Counted from the first letter of the stretch, positions 9,507 to 19,700 are shown. The stretch: 64,000 nucleotides of DNA from Bradyrhizobium sp. LMTR 3 (GCF_001693485.1 NZ_MAXC01000005.1:1-64000), one strand, 5' to 3'. Program-made: numbers and translations. The notes: generated by a model not told the origin, from the letters alone.

Positions 9507-11165
9507 TTAGGACGCCGCCAGCTTGCGCGGCTGCTCTGTCCGCTCCATCACAAATCCCTGATAGCCCTTGGCTACGACGTCATTGCAGATCTGCCGGTAG
9601 GGCCCGACGCCGCCGATATAGGGCATGAAGATCCGCGGCTTGCCCGGGACGTTGGCGCCCATGTACCAGGAATTCGCCTGCGGATAGAGCGTGCCGGAAG
9701 CGACCTCGTTGACATGGGCTACCCATTTGTCCTCGGCTTCGGTGGCGGCCTCCATCGTATCGAGCCCGCGATCGCGCATGTAAGCGAGACAGTCGGTGAT
9801 CCAGTCGACATGCTGCTCGATCGACACGATCATGTTGGACAACACCGACGGGCTACCGGGGCCGGTGACGACAAAGAGGTTGGGAAAGCCCGCGCTCATC
9901 AGGCCGAGATAGGTGCGTGGACCTGCCGCCCATTTCTGGTTCAGCGTCTGGCCGTCGCGGCCCCTGATATCGATCTTCGCCACCGATCCCGTCATGGCGT
10001 CAAAACCGGTCGCCAACACCAGAGCGTCGACTTCGTAGTTTTTGCCGGCCACACGCACGGCGTTTTCGGTGATCTCTTCGATCGGATTCGACTTGATGTC
10101 GACCAGCGTCACGTTTGAGCGGTTGAAGGTCGCGAAATAATCGGTGTCGATGCAGATGCGTTTTGAGCCGATCGGATGGTTGTTCGGTTGCAATAGTCTT
10201 GCCGTTTCCGGGTCCTCGACAATGCCGGCGATCTTCTCGCGAACGAAATTCGCAGCGGTGTCGTTGGCGGCTTTGTCGAGCGCAAGATTGTTGTAGACCG
10301 ACATGAAGGTAAGCCCGCCGTGATTCCAGCGCGCCTCGTACTTCGCGCGGCGCTCGTTGTCGCCGTCATCGAGCGCGCCGCGATCGGGCATCTCGGTGTA
10401 GATGCCGTTTTTCGCCACCTCGCGGGCGAAGCGCCGGATCTCGGGATAGTTGGCGCGGAATTTCTGCCGCTCTTGTTCCGTCAGCGGCGCATTGCGGGCG
10501 GGAATCGAGAAATTCGCGGTGCGCTGGAATACCGTCAGACGGCTCGCCTGTTCGGCGATGACCGGCACCGACTGAATCCCCGACGATCCCGTGCCGATGA
10601 CGCCGACGCGCTGGCCGGTGAAATCGACTTCCTCATGCGGCCAGTGGCCGGTGTGGTAGACCTTGCCCTTGAACCGATCGAGACCCTTGATGTCGGGCAT
10701 CCGCGCGTTCGACAGGCAGCCGGTGGCGAGCACGACGAATTTTGCCGACACCGTTTTGCCGTCCGAAGTCGTTACCGACCAGAGGGAGGTCGCCTCGTTG
10801 AACTCGGCACGATCGACGCGGGTGTCGAACTGGATGTCCCTTCGCAGATCGAAGCGGTCGGCGACGTGGTTGGCGTATTTCAAAATCTCCGGCTGCGGTG
10901 CATAGCGCTCGCTCCAGTCCCACTCCTGCTGCAGCTCTTCCGAGAACGAATAGGAATACTGCATGCTCTCGACGTCGCAGCGCGCGCCGGGATAGCGGTT
11001 CCAGTACCAGGTGCCGCCGACGCCCGAGCCCTGCTCGTAGACCCGCGCCGTCATCCCCTGTCCGCGCAAGCGGTGCAGCATGTACATGCCGGCAAAGCCC
11101 GCGCCGACCACGACGACGTCGTAGGCCTCGGGCGATTTGGCGGCGGCGGACGGCATGGCGGACAT
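9507..11165 (-). CDS. Baeyer-Villiger type flavin monooxygenase
   Basis: A 552-residue NAD(P)H- and FAD-dependent monooxygenase that inserts oxygen next to a ketone. The first Rossmann motif is VVVVGAGFAGMY (about residues 17-28), followed by GVGGTWYWNRYPGARCD. The BVMO fingerprint F-x-G-x-x-x-H-x-x-x-W-P is present as FKGKVYHTGHWP near residue 165, and the second Rossmann motif GVIGTGSSGIQ follows. This set of motifs separates it from N-oxidising FMOs. Start at 11165 has GGGAG about 8 bases upstream. Substrate (cyclic or linear ketone) is not predictable. It is divergent from the NMO-like gene. Confidence 0.93.
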   Translation of the reverse strand: MSAMPSAAAKSPEAYDVVVVGAGFAGMYMLHRLRGQGMTARVYEQGSGVGGTWYWNRYPGARCDVESMQYSYSFSEELQQEWDWSERYAPQPEILKYANHVADRFDLRRDIQFDTRVDRAEFNEATSLWSVTTSDGKTVSAKFVVLATGCLSNARMPDIKGLDRFKGKVYHTGHWPHEEVDFTGQRVGVIGTGSSGIQSVPVIAEQASRLTVFQRTANFSIPARNAPLTEQERQKFRANYPEIRRFAREVAKNGIYTEMPDRGALDDGDNERRAKYEARWNHGGLTFMSVYNNLALDKAANDTAANFVREKIAGIVEDPETARLLQPNNHPIGSKRICIDTDYFATFNRSNVTLVDIKSNPIEEITENAVRVAGKNYEVDALVLATGFDAMTGSVAKIDIRGRDGQTLNQKWAAGPRTYLGLMSAGFPNLFVVTGPGSPSVLSNMIVSIEQHVDWITDCLAYMRDRGLDTMEAATEAEDKWVAHVNEVASGTLYPQANSWYMGANVPGKPRIFMPYIGGVGPYRQICNDVVAKGYQGFVMERTEQPRKLAAS

Positions 11166-11496
11166 GGAGACTCCCTGAAAAGTTCTTTTGGTTGATTGGC
11201 AGCATTCTATCGATAGCGCCAAAGCGCAAGACGCAAATCGGCGGCCGTGCTCTGCATATTTTGCGAGATGGAATTGCACGTTCCTCATGGTGAGGAGCGC
11301 GTCTTCGCGCGTCTCCGGACGATGCTGCGCATCGCCGGGCGAACCATGAGGCCACAGTCGGGCCTACATCCTTCGAGACGCCGCTTCGCGGCTCCTCAGG
11401 ACGAGGGTAAGGCGCTTGGCTTTCTGGTCTCCGATGGGCTAGCGTCGCGCGGAAAGCCGAGCAGCAATCACCGAATGCTGCCGCCGGGAGGTCACC
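11166..11496. other. divergent intergenic region BVMO / NMO with a family E repeat
   Basis: 331 bases. The left 115 bases probably hold the BVMO promoter, including an ATCGAT palindrome near 11208. The middle is the family E repeat (11283-11406). The right 90 bases carry the NMO promoter and ribosome binding site. This is the only divergent gene pair in the window with a palindromic repeat. Confidence 0.6.
11283..11406. repeat. palindromic intergenic repeat, family E (copy 1)
   Basis: CCTCATGGTGAGGAGCGCG...AACCATGAGG, then CATCCTTCGAGACGCCGCTT and CGCGGCTCCTCAGGACGAGG. These are two linked hairpin units related to those at 49497-49649 and 52211-52262. Confidence 0.75.
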
Positions 11497-12630
11497 ATGA
11501 AATCGCCAATCTGCGACATGCTGGGAATTGAATTCCCCCTGCTCGCTTTCAGCCATTGCCGCGACGTCGTTGCCGCTGTCAGTCGCGCCGGCGGGTTTGG
11601 CGTATTGGGAGCGACCGCGCATTCGCCCGAGACGATCGAACAGGAATTGAAATGGATCGACGATCACACCGATGGCAAGCCCTACGGGCTCGACGTGCTG
11701 ATCCCTGAAAACATTTCGACCGCGGGCGAAAAGGACGTCACCTGGAAGAGCCTGGAGGCGCGGATCTCGCCGCAGCATCGCGATTTCACCCGCAACCTGC
11801 TGAAGAAATACGGCGTCGAGCTGACGACGACCAATGTCGCCGACAACCAGCCGCAACCGTTCGACGCGCAGCGCGCGCTCGATGTGCTCGAGGTCTCGTT
11901 CCGCCATCCGATCAAGCTGATTGCGAACGCGCTCGGCGTGCCGCCGAAACAGATGATCGACATGGGCCGCAAGCATGGCGTGCCGGTGGCGGCGCTCGTT
12001 GGTTCGAAAGAGCATGCGCTGCGGCAGGTCGCTGCCGGCGTCGATATTTTGGTTGCGCAAGGTACCGAGGCCGGCGGCCATTGCGGCGAGGTTTCGACCA
12101 TGGTGCTGGTGCCCGAGGTGATCAAGGCGATCAGGCCGGTCCGCGACGTGCCGGTGCTGGCCGCCGGCGGCATCATGACAGGCAGGCAGATGGCGGCCTG
12201 CATGGCGATGGGTGCGGCCGGCGCCTGGACCGGCTCGGTGTGGCTGGCGACGGTGGAATCGGAGACCACGGAAATTTTCCGCGAGAAGATGATCGCGGCA
12301 TCCTCGCGCGACGCCGTCCGCTCCAAGGGCCGCACCGGCAAGCCGGCACGGCAATTGCGGTCGGTCTGGACCGATGCATGGGACCGCGGACCGGATAGCC
12401 CCGGCGCCTTGCCGATGCCGCTGCAAAGCATCATCAGCCGCGACGCCTTCAACTCGATCGACCGCGCGGCCGCCGCCGGCAATGTGCAGGCGCGCGATCT
12501 CGTGACCTACTTCGTCGGCCAGGGCGTCGGCCTGATCGACAGCGTGAAGTCGGCCGGCGCGGTGGTGCAGGAATTCAAGGAAGATTTTGCCGACGCGGTG
12601 GAGCATATGAACATGCTGATGGAGGAGTGA
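11497..12630 (+). CDS. nitronate monooxygenase / FabK-like FMN enzyme
   Basis: A 377-residue TIM-barrel flavoprotein of the 2-nitropropane dioxygenase family, which oxidises nitronates or acts on related substrates. The N-terminus (ICDMLGIEFPLLAFSHCRDVVAAV) replaces the usual P-I-x-Q-A-P/G-M start. The FMN phosphate site is clear in EAGGHCGEVSTM (about residues 190-202), PVLAAGGIMTGRQMAACMAMGA and the following GSVWLAT. His in GGHCG matches the catalytic-site region of the family. GGGAGGTCACC precedes the ATG directly. It is followed in the same direction by the thiolase-like gene, with a family A repeat between. Confidence 0.85.
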   Translation: MKSPICDMLGIEFPLLAFSHCRDVVAAVSRAGGFGVLGATAHSPETIEQELKWIDDHTDGKPYGLDVLIPENISTAGEKDVTWKSLEARISPQHRDFTRNLLKKYGVELTTTNVADNQPQPFDAQRALDVLEVSFRHPIKLIANALGVPPKQMIDMGRKHGVPVAALVGSKEHALRQVAAGVDILVAQGTEAGGHCGEVSTMVLVPEVIKAIRPVRDVPVLAAGGIMTGRQMAACMAMGAAGAWTGSVWLATVESETTEIFREKMIAASSRDAVRSKGRTGKPARQLRSVWTDAWDRGPDSPGALPMPLQSIISRDAFNSIDRAAAAGNVQARDLVTYFVGQGVGLIDSVKSAGAVVQEFKEDFADAVEHMNMLMEE

Positions 12631-12642
12631 TTGCGAAGCTCT

Positions 12643-12730
12643 TGTAGGGTGGGCAAAGCGAAGCGTGCCCTCCGGTTCGAGCAAGACGTTAGATGGTGGG
12701 CACGGCGCTACGCGCCTTTGCCCACCCTAC
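12643..12730. repeat. palindromic intergenic repeat, family A (copy 4)
   Basis: Short version of family A: GTAGGGTGGGCAAAGCGAAG then CGTGCCC, and GGTGGGCACGGCGCTACGCG then CCTTTGCCCACCCTAC. It lies between two genes of the same direction. Confidence 0.85.
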
Positions 12731-12756
12731 GAGATTAGAAAGCGAAACAAGAAGAA

Positions 12757-14271
12757 ATGTCCAACTCCTCCCTCCCCGAAGACCGCATTCCCGTCATCGT
12801 TGGCGTCGGCGAAATCGTCGACCGGCCCAAGGACATCGCCGCCGGCCTCGAACCGATGGCATTGCTCGAACAGGCGGTGCGGCGCGCGGAAGCCGATAGC
12901 GGCACAAAGCTGCTCGGCGAGCTCGGCTCGCTCGACGTCGTCAACTTCCTGAGCTGGCGCTATCGCGATCCCGAGAAGCAGCTCGCAGCAAAGCTTGGTG
13001 CTGCGCCAGCGCATTGCTATTACGGCCCGGTCGGCGGCGAGAGCCCGATCCGCTACATTCACGAAGCCGCAAAGCGGATCGCGCGCGGCGAGTGCAGCGT
13101 GGCGGTGGTCTGCGGCGCGGAAGCGCAATCCACCGCAACCAAGGCCGAGCGCGGCGGCATCGCCCTGCCATGGACGCCGTTCGCCCATGACGTCGAGGAG
13201 CCGAAGCGCGGTGCGGCGTTCCAGAAGCCGATGGCGGTGAAACTCGGGGTGTTCCGCCCCATCACCGTCTATCCGCTCTATGAATCCGCCACGTCAGCGC
13301 ATTGGGGCCAGACGCCGCGCGAGGCGCTCGCCGAATCCGGCGCGCTGTGGTCGACCTATTCGAAAGTGGCGTCAGAAAATCCAAATTCGTGGCTGAAGAA
13401 GCGTTTTGCACCTGAAGAGATCATCACGCCGACGCCGGAAAACCGATTGATCGCCTGGCCGTATACAAAGCTGATGGTGGCCAATCCGACCGTCAACATG
13501 GGCGGGGCCGTCTTGCTGACCTCCCTGGCGAAAGCGCGTGCGGCCGGCGTAGCCGAGGAGCGGTTGATCTATCCGATCGGCGGCGCCTCGGCGGAGGAGC
13601 CGCGCGACTATCTGGTGCGCGACCAGTTTTACGAAAGCCATCCGCAGAACGCGGTGCTGAAGGCGGTGATGGATCTTGTCGAAGGCGACGGCAGGAAATT
13701 CGACGCCATCGAGCTCTATAGCTGCTTTCCCTGCGTACCCAAGATGGCGCGGCGGACACTCGGCTTGGGCCCCGACGTGCAGCCGACGGTGACCGGCGGC
13801 CTCACCTTCTTCGGCGCGCCGCTCAACACTTATATGACGCACGCGGCTATTGCGATGGTGCGGAAACTGCGCGAAGGCGGCAAGCTCGGCCTGCTCTACG
13901 GCCAGGGCGGCTTCGTCACCAAGCATCATGGACTGGTGCTGTCACGCGAAGCGCCGAACGACATGCTCAAGCAGGACACCAGCGTGCAGGCCGAGGCCGA
14001 CCGCCATCGGCGTCCGGTGCCGGACTTCGTCACCGAGGCCTCGGGCAAGGGCAAAGTCGAGAGCTTTACCGTGATCTACAAGGGCAAGGGCGAGATCGAG
14101 CACGGCGTGGTGATGCTGCGCACCGAGCAGGATGCGCGGGCGCTCGCGCGTGTGCCGGCCAATGACGCCGCGACGCTCAAGCACCTGCTGGACATGGACC
14201 GCACCCCGGTGGGATCGGTCGGCGATATCGTTGCCGCGGATGATGGCGTGCTGGAGTGGCGGGCAGGATAG
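12757..14271 (+). CDS. thiolase-like protein type 1 (annotated acetyl-CoA acetyltransferase)
   Basis: A 504-residue thiolase-fold protein. Residues 10-400 cover the two thiolase halves (RIPVIVGVGEIVDRP, GECSVAVVCGAEAQST). About 90 C-terminal residues (KGKVESFTVIYKGKGEIEHG onward) look like the extra domain of thiolase-like protein type 1. The nucleophile Cys region reads YYGPVGGESP, with the only Cys several residues earlier (Cys87). The GHP motif position reads FGAPLNTYMTHA and the final CxG position reads LLYGQGGFVTKHHG. The standard Cys-His-Cys set is therefore not visible, and acyl-CoA binding without thiolysis is possible. The start ATG at 12757 has only a weak AAGAAG site. Confidence 0.85.
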   Translation: MSNSSLPEDRIPVIVGVGEIVDRPKDIAAGLEPMALLEQAVRRAEADSGTKLLGELGSLDVVNFLSWRYRDPEKQLAAKLGAAPAHCYYGPVGGESPIRYIHEAAKRIARGECSVAVVCGAEAQSTATKAERGGIALPWTPFAHDVEEPKRGAAFQKPMAVKLGVFRPITVYPLYESATSAHWGQTPREALAESGALWSTYSKVASENPNSWLKKRFAPEEIITPTPENRLIAWPYTKLMVANPTVNMGGAVLLTSLAKARAAGVAEERLIYPIGGASAEEPRDYLVRDQFYESHPQNAVLKAVMDLVEGDGRKFDAIELYSCFPCVPKMARRTLGLGPDVQPTVTGGLTFFGAPLNTYMTHAAIAMVRKLREGGKLGLLYGQGGFVTKHHGLVLSREAPNDMLKQDTSVQAEADRHRRPVPDFVTEASGKGKVESFTVIYKGKGEIEHGVVMLRTEQDARALARVPANDAATLKHLLDMDRTPVGSVGDIVAADDGVLEWRAG

Positions 14272-14302
14272 TTCTCGTGTCCCGGACGCGGCGCAGTAAA
14301 CT

Positions 14303-14429
14303 GTAGGGTGGGCAAAGCCACCGGGTCGCGCGCATGCGCGCCCGATGACAGGCTCCGCGTGCCCACCATCCACGACGCGATCTGTTGATAGATGGTGGGC
14401 ACGGCGCCAAGCGCCTTTGCCCACCCTAC
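14303..14429. repeat. palindromic intergenic repeat, family A (copy 5)
   Basis: Long version of family A between the thiolase-like gene and the convergent first chemoreceptor gene. It ends 43 bases before the chemoreceptor stop. Confidence 0.85.
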
Positions 14430-14472
14430 GGTTTACCGCATGCCGCGTTCCGTCCGGGGCACGATGGGACCC

Positions 14473-16221
14473 TCATGCCGCCCGCACCGTATCGAGGAAC
14501 TTGTCGACCTCAAGCTTGAGGCGGTTCGAGTCGGCAGAGAGCGATTGTGCCGCCGAGAGCACCTGCGCGGAAGCCGAGCCGGTCTCACTCGCCCCGCGCT
14601 GCACGTCGGTGATGTTGGCGGAGACCTGATGGGTGCCCTCCGCGGCCTGCTGCACGTTGCGGGAGATTTCCTGGGTGGCAGCGCCCTGCTCCTCCACGGC
14701 GGCCGCTATCGCCGAGGCGATCTCGGCCAGCCTTTGTATCGTGCCGCTGATCTCCTTGATCGCGCCCACCGACTCCTGGGTGGCGCCCTGGATACCGGTG
14801 ATCTGCTGACCGATCTCGCCGGTCGCCTTGGCGGTCTGTTCGGCAAGCGCCTTCACTTCGGATGCTACCACCGCGAAACCGCGGCCAGCCTCGCCGGCGC
14901 GTGCCGCCTCGATGGTGGCGTTGAGCGCCAGCAAGTTCGTCTGGCCCGCAATGGTATTGATGAGTTCGACCACGTCGCCGATGCGGCTTGCCGCCTTCGA
15001 CAATTCGCTGACACGTTCGTTGGTGATCCGGGCCTGGTCGACGGCTTCGCCGGCCATCCGCGCCGATTCCTGCACCTGACGGCTGATTTCGTTGACGGAA
15101 GACGACAACTCCTCCGTCGCCGAAGCAACCGACTGCACATTGGTGGAAGCCTCCTCCGAGGCTGCAGCCACCATCGTGGTCACTTCCTGGGCGCGTTCGG
15201 CGGTCGTTGTCAGCGTTCCCGCAGACGCTTCGAGTTCCGTGGAGGCGGACGATACGGTTTCGACGATCTCGCCGACGGCTGCCTCGAAGGCGTCGGCAAG
15301 GCGGACCATATCGGCCTTGCGCTGCTGAGCGGCGATCTGGTCCTGTTTCATCTTGGCTTCCGCCTCGTCGCGGGCTTTCTGCTCCGAGACGACCTTGAAT
15401 TTCTCGACGGCGCCGGCGACGGCACCGAGTTCATCCTTGCGGCCGAGGCCCGGCAGTACAACGGCGAAATTGCCGCCCGCGAGTTCGTCCATCGAGACGC
15501 TCAATGCGCGCATCGGCCGGGCAATCGTGAAGAACGAGAATATGCTGGTTCCGATCAGCAGGAAGATCGTGCAGAGGCCAATCGCCATGGATATCTGTTC
15601 AGCCGCCGCCATTTCGAGGGCGGCCTGGACCTTTTCCTTCTCCACGCTCTGCTTGGCGAAATCGGTGATTTGGTTGGCGAGCGATTCGAGTTCGGCCGCG
15701 ATTGGTAGTGTAACTTCGCGAGCGATGCGGATCGCTTCCTCGTTCAGCTTCACGATCCGCGATGTGGCGTCAGGGGCGCCCGCCGCAGCAATCGCTTCGT
15801 CCCGCGCCTTCACGATCTGCTGGGCTTCCTTCACGTAGTCTGAAGCTCTCGTCTTGAGCTTCTCGATGCGCGCGCGGTTCTCGGCGGCGTGCGACAGTTT
15901 CAGCATCTCGTCACTGAATTGACTCGCCGATTTCAGACCGGCGGCCAGATAGTCGTTGGCTCTTTGCAAATGCGCCGCAGTACCGGCGAGACGAATATCA
16001 CGAACACCGGTCTGCATACCGGCAATGGACGCCTTCGCATCCACTGAATCTCGCGCGACCGCCTGCTGCGCAGACATGCGAGCGTCCAGATCGCGCATTG
16101 CCGCATTTGCCCGCATTTGATTCGTCACCATCGCGGCAACGAGCAGGACGCCGAGGCCCGAGGCGATGCCGAGCTTGGCGCCGATCGAGAGATTGAAAAT
16201 GAGACGGAAGATGCTGGACAT
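14473..16221 (-). CDS. methyl-accepting chemotaxis protein 1
   Basis: A 582-residue transmembrane chemoreceptor that controls CheA kinase. TM1 is about residues 14-34. A mostly helical periplasmic domain of about 175 residues follows, then TM2 at about 210-232, HAMP ([20 protein letters not shown]), and the signalling domain with the hairpin tip [20 protein letters not shown]. No NWETF-like CheR tether is present; the protein ends [15 protein letters not shown] like the next three receptors. The ATG at 16221 lies five codons after an in-frame TTG, and neither has a good ribosome binding site. The ligand is unknown. Confidence 0.92.
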   Translation of the reverse strand: MSSIFRLIFNLSIGAKLGIASGLGVLLVAAMVTNQMRANAAMRDLDARMSAQQAVARDSVDAKASIAGMQTGVRDIRLAGTAAHLQRANDYLAAGLKSASQFSDEMLKLSHAAENRARIEKLKTRASDYVKEAQQIVKARDEAIAAAGAPDATSRIVKLNEEAIRIAREVTLPIAAELESLANQITDFAKQSVEKEKVQAALEMAAAEQISMAIGLCTIFLLIGTSIFSFFTIARPMRALSVSMDELAGGNFAVVLPGLGRKDELGAVAGAVEKFKVVSEQKARDEAEAKMKQDQIAAQQRKADMVRLADAFEAAVGEIVETVSSASTELEASAGTLTTTAERAQEVTTMVAAASEEASTNVQSVASATEELSSSVNEISRQVQESARMAGEAVDQARITNERVSELSKAASRIGDVVELINTIAGQTNLLALNATIEAARAGEAGRGFAVVASEVKALAEQTAKATGEIGQQITGIQGATQESVGAIKEISGTIQRLAEIASAIAAAVEEQGAATQEISRNVQQAAEGTHQVSANITDVQRGASETGSASAQVLSAAQSLSADSNRLKLEVDKFLDTVRAA

Positions 16222-16474
16222 GGCTGGCGTTCTCAAGAAACAGGTGGTCAGGGAGCGGCGATACCGTCTGCTTCCCGCACGGCGGGATCACGGTGAAGAA
16301 GTGCCGGGCCAGACGTCTGGACGAGCCGGATCGTTGCGAACGATGGGCTCCTGTGGCAAAGCCACAGAGCGGCACTCATGCCTTCAACGTTCCATACGAT
16401 GGTTAATGGGGGACTAAGCCGACACCGCTCGAGGAACTGGTAGTATTACGGAAGCGCGGCGCGCTTTACCGGCA
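16222..16474. other. intergenic region upstream of chemoreceptor 1
   Basis: 253 bases without a gene. Two perfect hairpins lie side by side: ATCGTT-GCG-AACGAT at 16330-16344 and CTGTGGC-AAA-GCCACAG at 16351-16367. They could end the AraC transcript coming from the right or be regulator sites for chemoreceptor 1. Confidence 0.45.
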
Positions 16475-17443
16475 TCATGACGGCTCGCTCGTCTGCTTGC
16501 GCGCTGCCGACAGCGTCTGCTGCGGCGTTTCGCCAAACAACTCGCGATAGAGCGCGGTGAACTCGCCCATGTGCCAGAAGCCGTTCACCAGCGCGACCGC
16601 CTTCACCGACTGCACCGATGCGCCGCGCACCAGTTGTTGTCTAACATTCCACAGTCGCCGCAGCCGCATGTAGCGATGCATGCTCATGCCGCGAATGGCA
16701 ACCACGGCGTTATGCAGCGTCCGCACCGAGACCCCGAGTTGCCGCGCCACGTCGGCGCTGTACAACGTCTTGCCGGCGCTGTCGGCCACGAACTCGTCGA
16801 GCTTTCGGACCAGCGCCAGATAGTGGCTCAGACTGAGGCGCTTGGCTTCGGGTGTGGGCGATGCCGCAGCCATTGCCAGATCGACCGCCTGCAAAATCGA
16901 TTCTTCAACGTGCTCGATCACGTTCGGCTGTGCGAAGCTATCGGGCGAATGCGAAGCCAGCGTCAGGACATCGCGAACCGTCACCCGGAGTGTTTCGCAT
17001 CTATCCGGCAGCGTCGCGATCAATTGAGCACTATCGGCATCACCTGGCCAGCCGCGATCGTCGATGGAAGCAAAATTCACAAGCGCCACCAGATTGGCCT
17101 GCTGTTCCACGATCTCGCACGTCGCGGTGCCCTTGACCAGGAGCAAGGCCGGCGCGCGGGCTTCAACGCCGTTGATGATCAGCGAAGCCGCATCGTCCAT
17201 CGTGAAGCCGACGATCGCACCGGTCGTGGAATACTGCATCTGCAGAATTCGAGGGAACGTCCGCTGCAGATGGACCGAACAGGACTTCAGCTTCAACGAG
17301 GCGAAAGCGGCGGCGAAGTCCTTGGCGTCGATCGGAATGCTCTTGGCATCGCCCAGTGCTTCGATGTTCCGGAAACGATCGACGTCCAGAGACCGGCAAA
17401 CCTTTACGAATTCAGATTCAACTAGTTCATCAAGCAACGACAC
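16475..17443 (-). CDS. AraC-family transcriptional regulator
   Basis: A DNA-binding regulator of about 322 residues. The N-terminal two thirds look like the ligand/dimer domain of AraC proteins of the EutR/OruR type. The C-terminal part has the two helix-turn-helix units: SADVARQLGVSVRTLHNAVV and VNGFWHMGEFTALYRELFGE followed by TPQQTLS. I chose a GTG at 17443 (SLLDELVESEF follows). An in-frame ATG at 17635 would add 64 residues with no recognisable fold and less typical codons, but cannot be excluded. It lies between chemoreceptors 1 and 2 on the same strand and may regulate them. Confidence 0.82.
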   Translation of the reverse strand: MSLLDELVESEFVKVCRSLDVDRFRNIEALGDAKSIPIDAKDFAAAFASLKLKSCSVHLQRTFPRILQMQYSTTGAIVGFTMDDAASLIINGVEARAPALLLVKGTATCEIVEQQANLVALVNFASIDDRGWPGDADSAQLIATLPDRCETLRVTVRDVLTLASHSPDSFAQPNVIEHVEESILQAVDLAMAAASPTPEAKRLSLSHYLALVRKLDEFVADSAGKTLYSADVARQLGVSVRTLHNAVVAIRGMSMHRYMRLRRLWNVRQQLVRGASVQSVKAVALVNGFWHMGEFTALYRELFGETPQQTLSAARKQTSEPS

Positions 17444-17919
17444 GCGGCGGTCATCCGAGTCATCGGTAGCGATCGTCGCAACAACGAAAAAGAACGCTAG
17501 CCGGGATTGAGAAGGATCGTATGCGTCAACTTGACGATGGCGGGTGGGTGCCTCGATGCGCCTCCCCTTTGGATGAAGCGTGTTGAGTCCCGGCCGATCT
17601 TCATTGACGCAGAACACATGGCAGTCTTCCGGCATCAGACCTTCTGAAGACCTTCTGACATCAGATCGTCACGATGCCTCTGCGTCTTACCACTTTTTCC
17701 CGACTACGAAAGTTCGTTCGCCGCATTTTGTCCCAGTTTCACTCATTGCGATTGATCGGCACGTACCGCAATCTCAACTTTACGATCTAGGGATGTCTCC
17801 CGCTCCTCCTGCAGCCGAAAAACCGACTGCTCATGGCAATTCGCGTTTCTGATTCGGATCGCCAGCGATCGCGAAGCCGGCATCAGGAACCGGCTTCGAA
17901 CCGAATAGTCGGTGCGAGA
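17444..17919. other. intergenic region between AraC gene and chemoreceptor 2
   Basis: About 476 bases if the AraC start is 17443, or 284 if it is 17635. It is less GC-rich than the flanking genes around 17640-17800, as expected for a promoter region. A hairpin at 17873-17897 is listed separately. No further gene is supported. Confidence 0.45.
17873..17897 (-). terminator. hairpin downstream of chemoreceptor 2
   Basis: GAAGCCGG and CCGGCTTC form an 8-bp stem with a 9-base loop, starting 22 bases after the stop of chemoreceptor 2. There is no T-run after it, so it is a weak intrinsic terminator at best. Confidence 0.4.
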
Positions 17920-19620
17920 TCAGGCCGCCCGCACGGAATCGAGGAACCGGCCGACCTCGAGCTTGAGGCGGTTCGAGTCGCCCGACAGCGATTGCGCCGC
18001 CGCAAGCACCTGCGAAGACGCCGATCCGGTTTCGCTGGCGCCACGCTGCACGTCGGTAATGTTGGACGACACCTGCTGGGTGCCCATGGCCGCCTGCTGC
18101 ACGTTGCGGGAGATTTCCTGCGTCGCGGCGCCCTGCTCTTCCACGGCCGCCGCAATCGTCGACGAAATCTCCGACAGCTTCTCGATGGTGCCGCTGATCG
18201 CCTGGATCGCGTTCACGGATTCCTGGGTAGCGGCCTGGATGCCGGTGATCTGCTGGCCGATTTCGCCGGTGGCTTTTGCGGTCTGCTCGGCCAGAGCCTT
18301 TACCTCGGAGGCCACGACCGCGAAGCCGCGGCCCGCCTCGCCGGCGCGCGCCGCCTCGATGGTGGCGTTGAGCGCAAGCAGATTGGTCTGGCCGGCGATG
18401 GTGTTGATCAGTTCGACGACGTCGCCGATGCGGGTTGCCGCCTTCGACAATTCGCTGACGCGGTCATTGGTCGTGCGCGCCTGCTCCACGGCGTCGTTGG
18501 CCATCCGCGCCGATTCCTGAACCTGACGGCTGATCTCGGTGACGGATGACGCCATCTCTTCGGTGGCCGACGCCACCGACTGCACGTTGGTCGAGGCTTC
18601 CTCGGAGGCCGAGGCGACCGTTGTCGCAAGTTCCTGCGCGCGTTCCGCGGTCGACGTGAGCGTACCCGCCGACACCTCGAGTTGGCTGGATGCCGACGAC
18701 ACGGCTTCGACGATCCGGCCGACTGCTGCCTCGAAATCGTCGGCCATCTTGCTCATATCCGCCTTGCGGCTCGCCACGGCGCGGGTCTCGGCCGCATGCT
18801 GCTCGGCCTCCAGCGACTGGCGGGCGATAGCATTGCTCTTGAACACTTCGACAGCCTTTGCCATCTCGCCAACCTCATCGCCGCGTCCGACGCCGGGCAC
18901 CTCGACGGCAAGGTTGCCGCCCGCGAGATCGTTCATCGCAACCGTCATCCGCTGCAGTGGACCGGTGACGCTACGCGCCACGAAGATCGACACCACGAGC
19001 GTAAATAGCAGGACTACGCCGGCAACGATCAGCGAGCGCTGGGTCGAGGCCCAGGTCTGCGCCGTCAGGTCGTCGATGTAGACACCCGTGCCGACGACCC
19101 AGTTCCACGGGGCGAAGCCGACCACGTAGGACAATTTCGGCTGCGGCTTGTCGAAGCCGGGCTTCGGCCACTCGTAGGGAACGAAGCCGGAGCCATTCTT
19201 TCTGACGGTATTGACGAAATCGACGAACAACAGCTTGCCGTTGGGATCCTTGTAGGCCGAAAGATCGTTGCCATTCATCTCCGACCTGATCGGATGCATC
19301 ACCATTTTCGGATGCATGTCGTTGATCCAGTAATAGTCGTTGTTGCCGTACCTGAGCGTCGCGATCCGCGCCATCGCCCGCTTCTGGGCATCGGCGTCGG
19401 AAACGCCGCCCTTCTGCACCGCGGCATGCTCTTCCTTGATGATGCCGAGTGCGACATCGCCGAGGTGGCGCAGCTCGATCTGCTTCTGCTGGTTCAATCC
19501 CGATGCCAGTTCGCGCGAATCGAGAAAGGCGATGCCCAAGAGCCCGGCAAAGCTCAGGCAGATGAGGGCATAGATCTTTCGGCCAACCGTCAGCTTGGCC
19601 CGGCTTATCATTCCAAACAT
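17920..19620 (-). CDS. methyl-accepting chemotaxis protein 2, sCache_2 sensor
   Basis: A 566-residue chemoreceptor. TM1 is residues 14-34. Residues 40-190 form a single Cache domain, recognisable by [20 protein letters not shown] and [20 protein letters not shown]; in known receptors such domains bind small organic acids or similar molecules. TM2 is about 196-215, followed by HAMP and a signalling domain almost identical to its neighbours. It ends [15 protein letters not shown] and has no CheR pentapeptide. GGGAGATGAAGC directly before the ATG at 19620 fixes the start. Confidence 0.94.
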   Translation of the reverse strand: MFGMISRAKLTVGRKIYALICLSFAGLLGIAFLDSRELASGLNQQKQIELRHLGDVALGIIKEEHAAVQKGGVSDADAQKRAMARIATLRYGNNDYYWINDMHPKMVMHPIRSEMNGNDLSAYKDPNGKLLFVDFVNTVRKNGSGFVPYEWPKPGFDKPQPKLSYVVGFAPWNWVVGTGVYIDDLTAQTWASTQRSLIVAGVVLLFTLVVSIFVARSVTGPLQRMTVAMNDLAGGNLAVEVPGVGRGDEVGEMAKAVEVFKSNAIARQSLEAEQHAAETRAVASRKADMSKMADDFEAAVGRIVEAVSSASSQLEVSAGTLTSTAERAQELATTVASASEEASTNVQSVASATEEMASSVTEISRQVQESARMANDAVEQARTTNDRVSELSKAATRIGDVVELINTIAGQTNLLALNATIEAARAGEAGRGFAVVASEVKALAEQTAKATGEIGQQITGIQAATQESVNAIQAISGTIEKLSEISSTIAAAVEEQGAATQEISRNVQQAAMGTQQVSSNITDVQRGASETGSASSQVLAAAQSLSGDSNRLKLEVGRFLDSVRAA

Positions 19621-19670
19621 GCTTCATCTCCCACGCGACGACGGCGGTCGTGCGCCCCACTGCGCGGAAT

Positions 19671-19700
19671 CGTATATGTCAGGCGCTTTCTACCCGTTAA
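19671..19700 (-). promoter_or_regulatory. possible promoter of chemoreceptor 2
   Basis: On the minus strand TTAACG (19695-19700), 18 bases, TATACG (19671-19676), about 50 bases before the start codon, next to an AT-rich block at 19685-19740. The -35 match is only partial. Confidence 0.3.

Noticed and set aside
10633..12684. 683-codon open frame on the minus strand spanning the BVMO start and the NMO gene
   Set aside because: It runs out of frame through BVMO, across the repeat and antisense to NMO; no domain can be recognised.
14392..15708. Open frame opposite chemoreceptor 1 (and similar ones at 20010-21455 and 22106-23914)
   Set aside because: The same false frame appears opposite each receptor because the signalling domains are nearly identical; this reflects the receptor gene, not conservation of an antisense protein.
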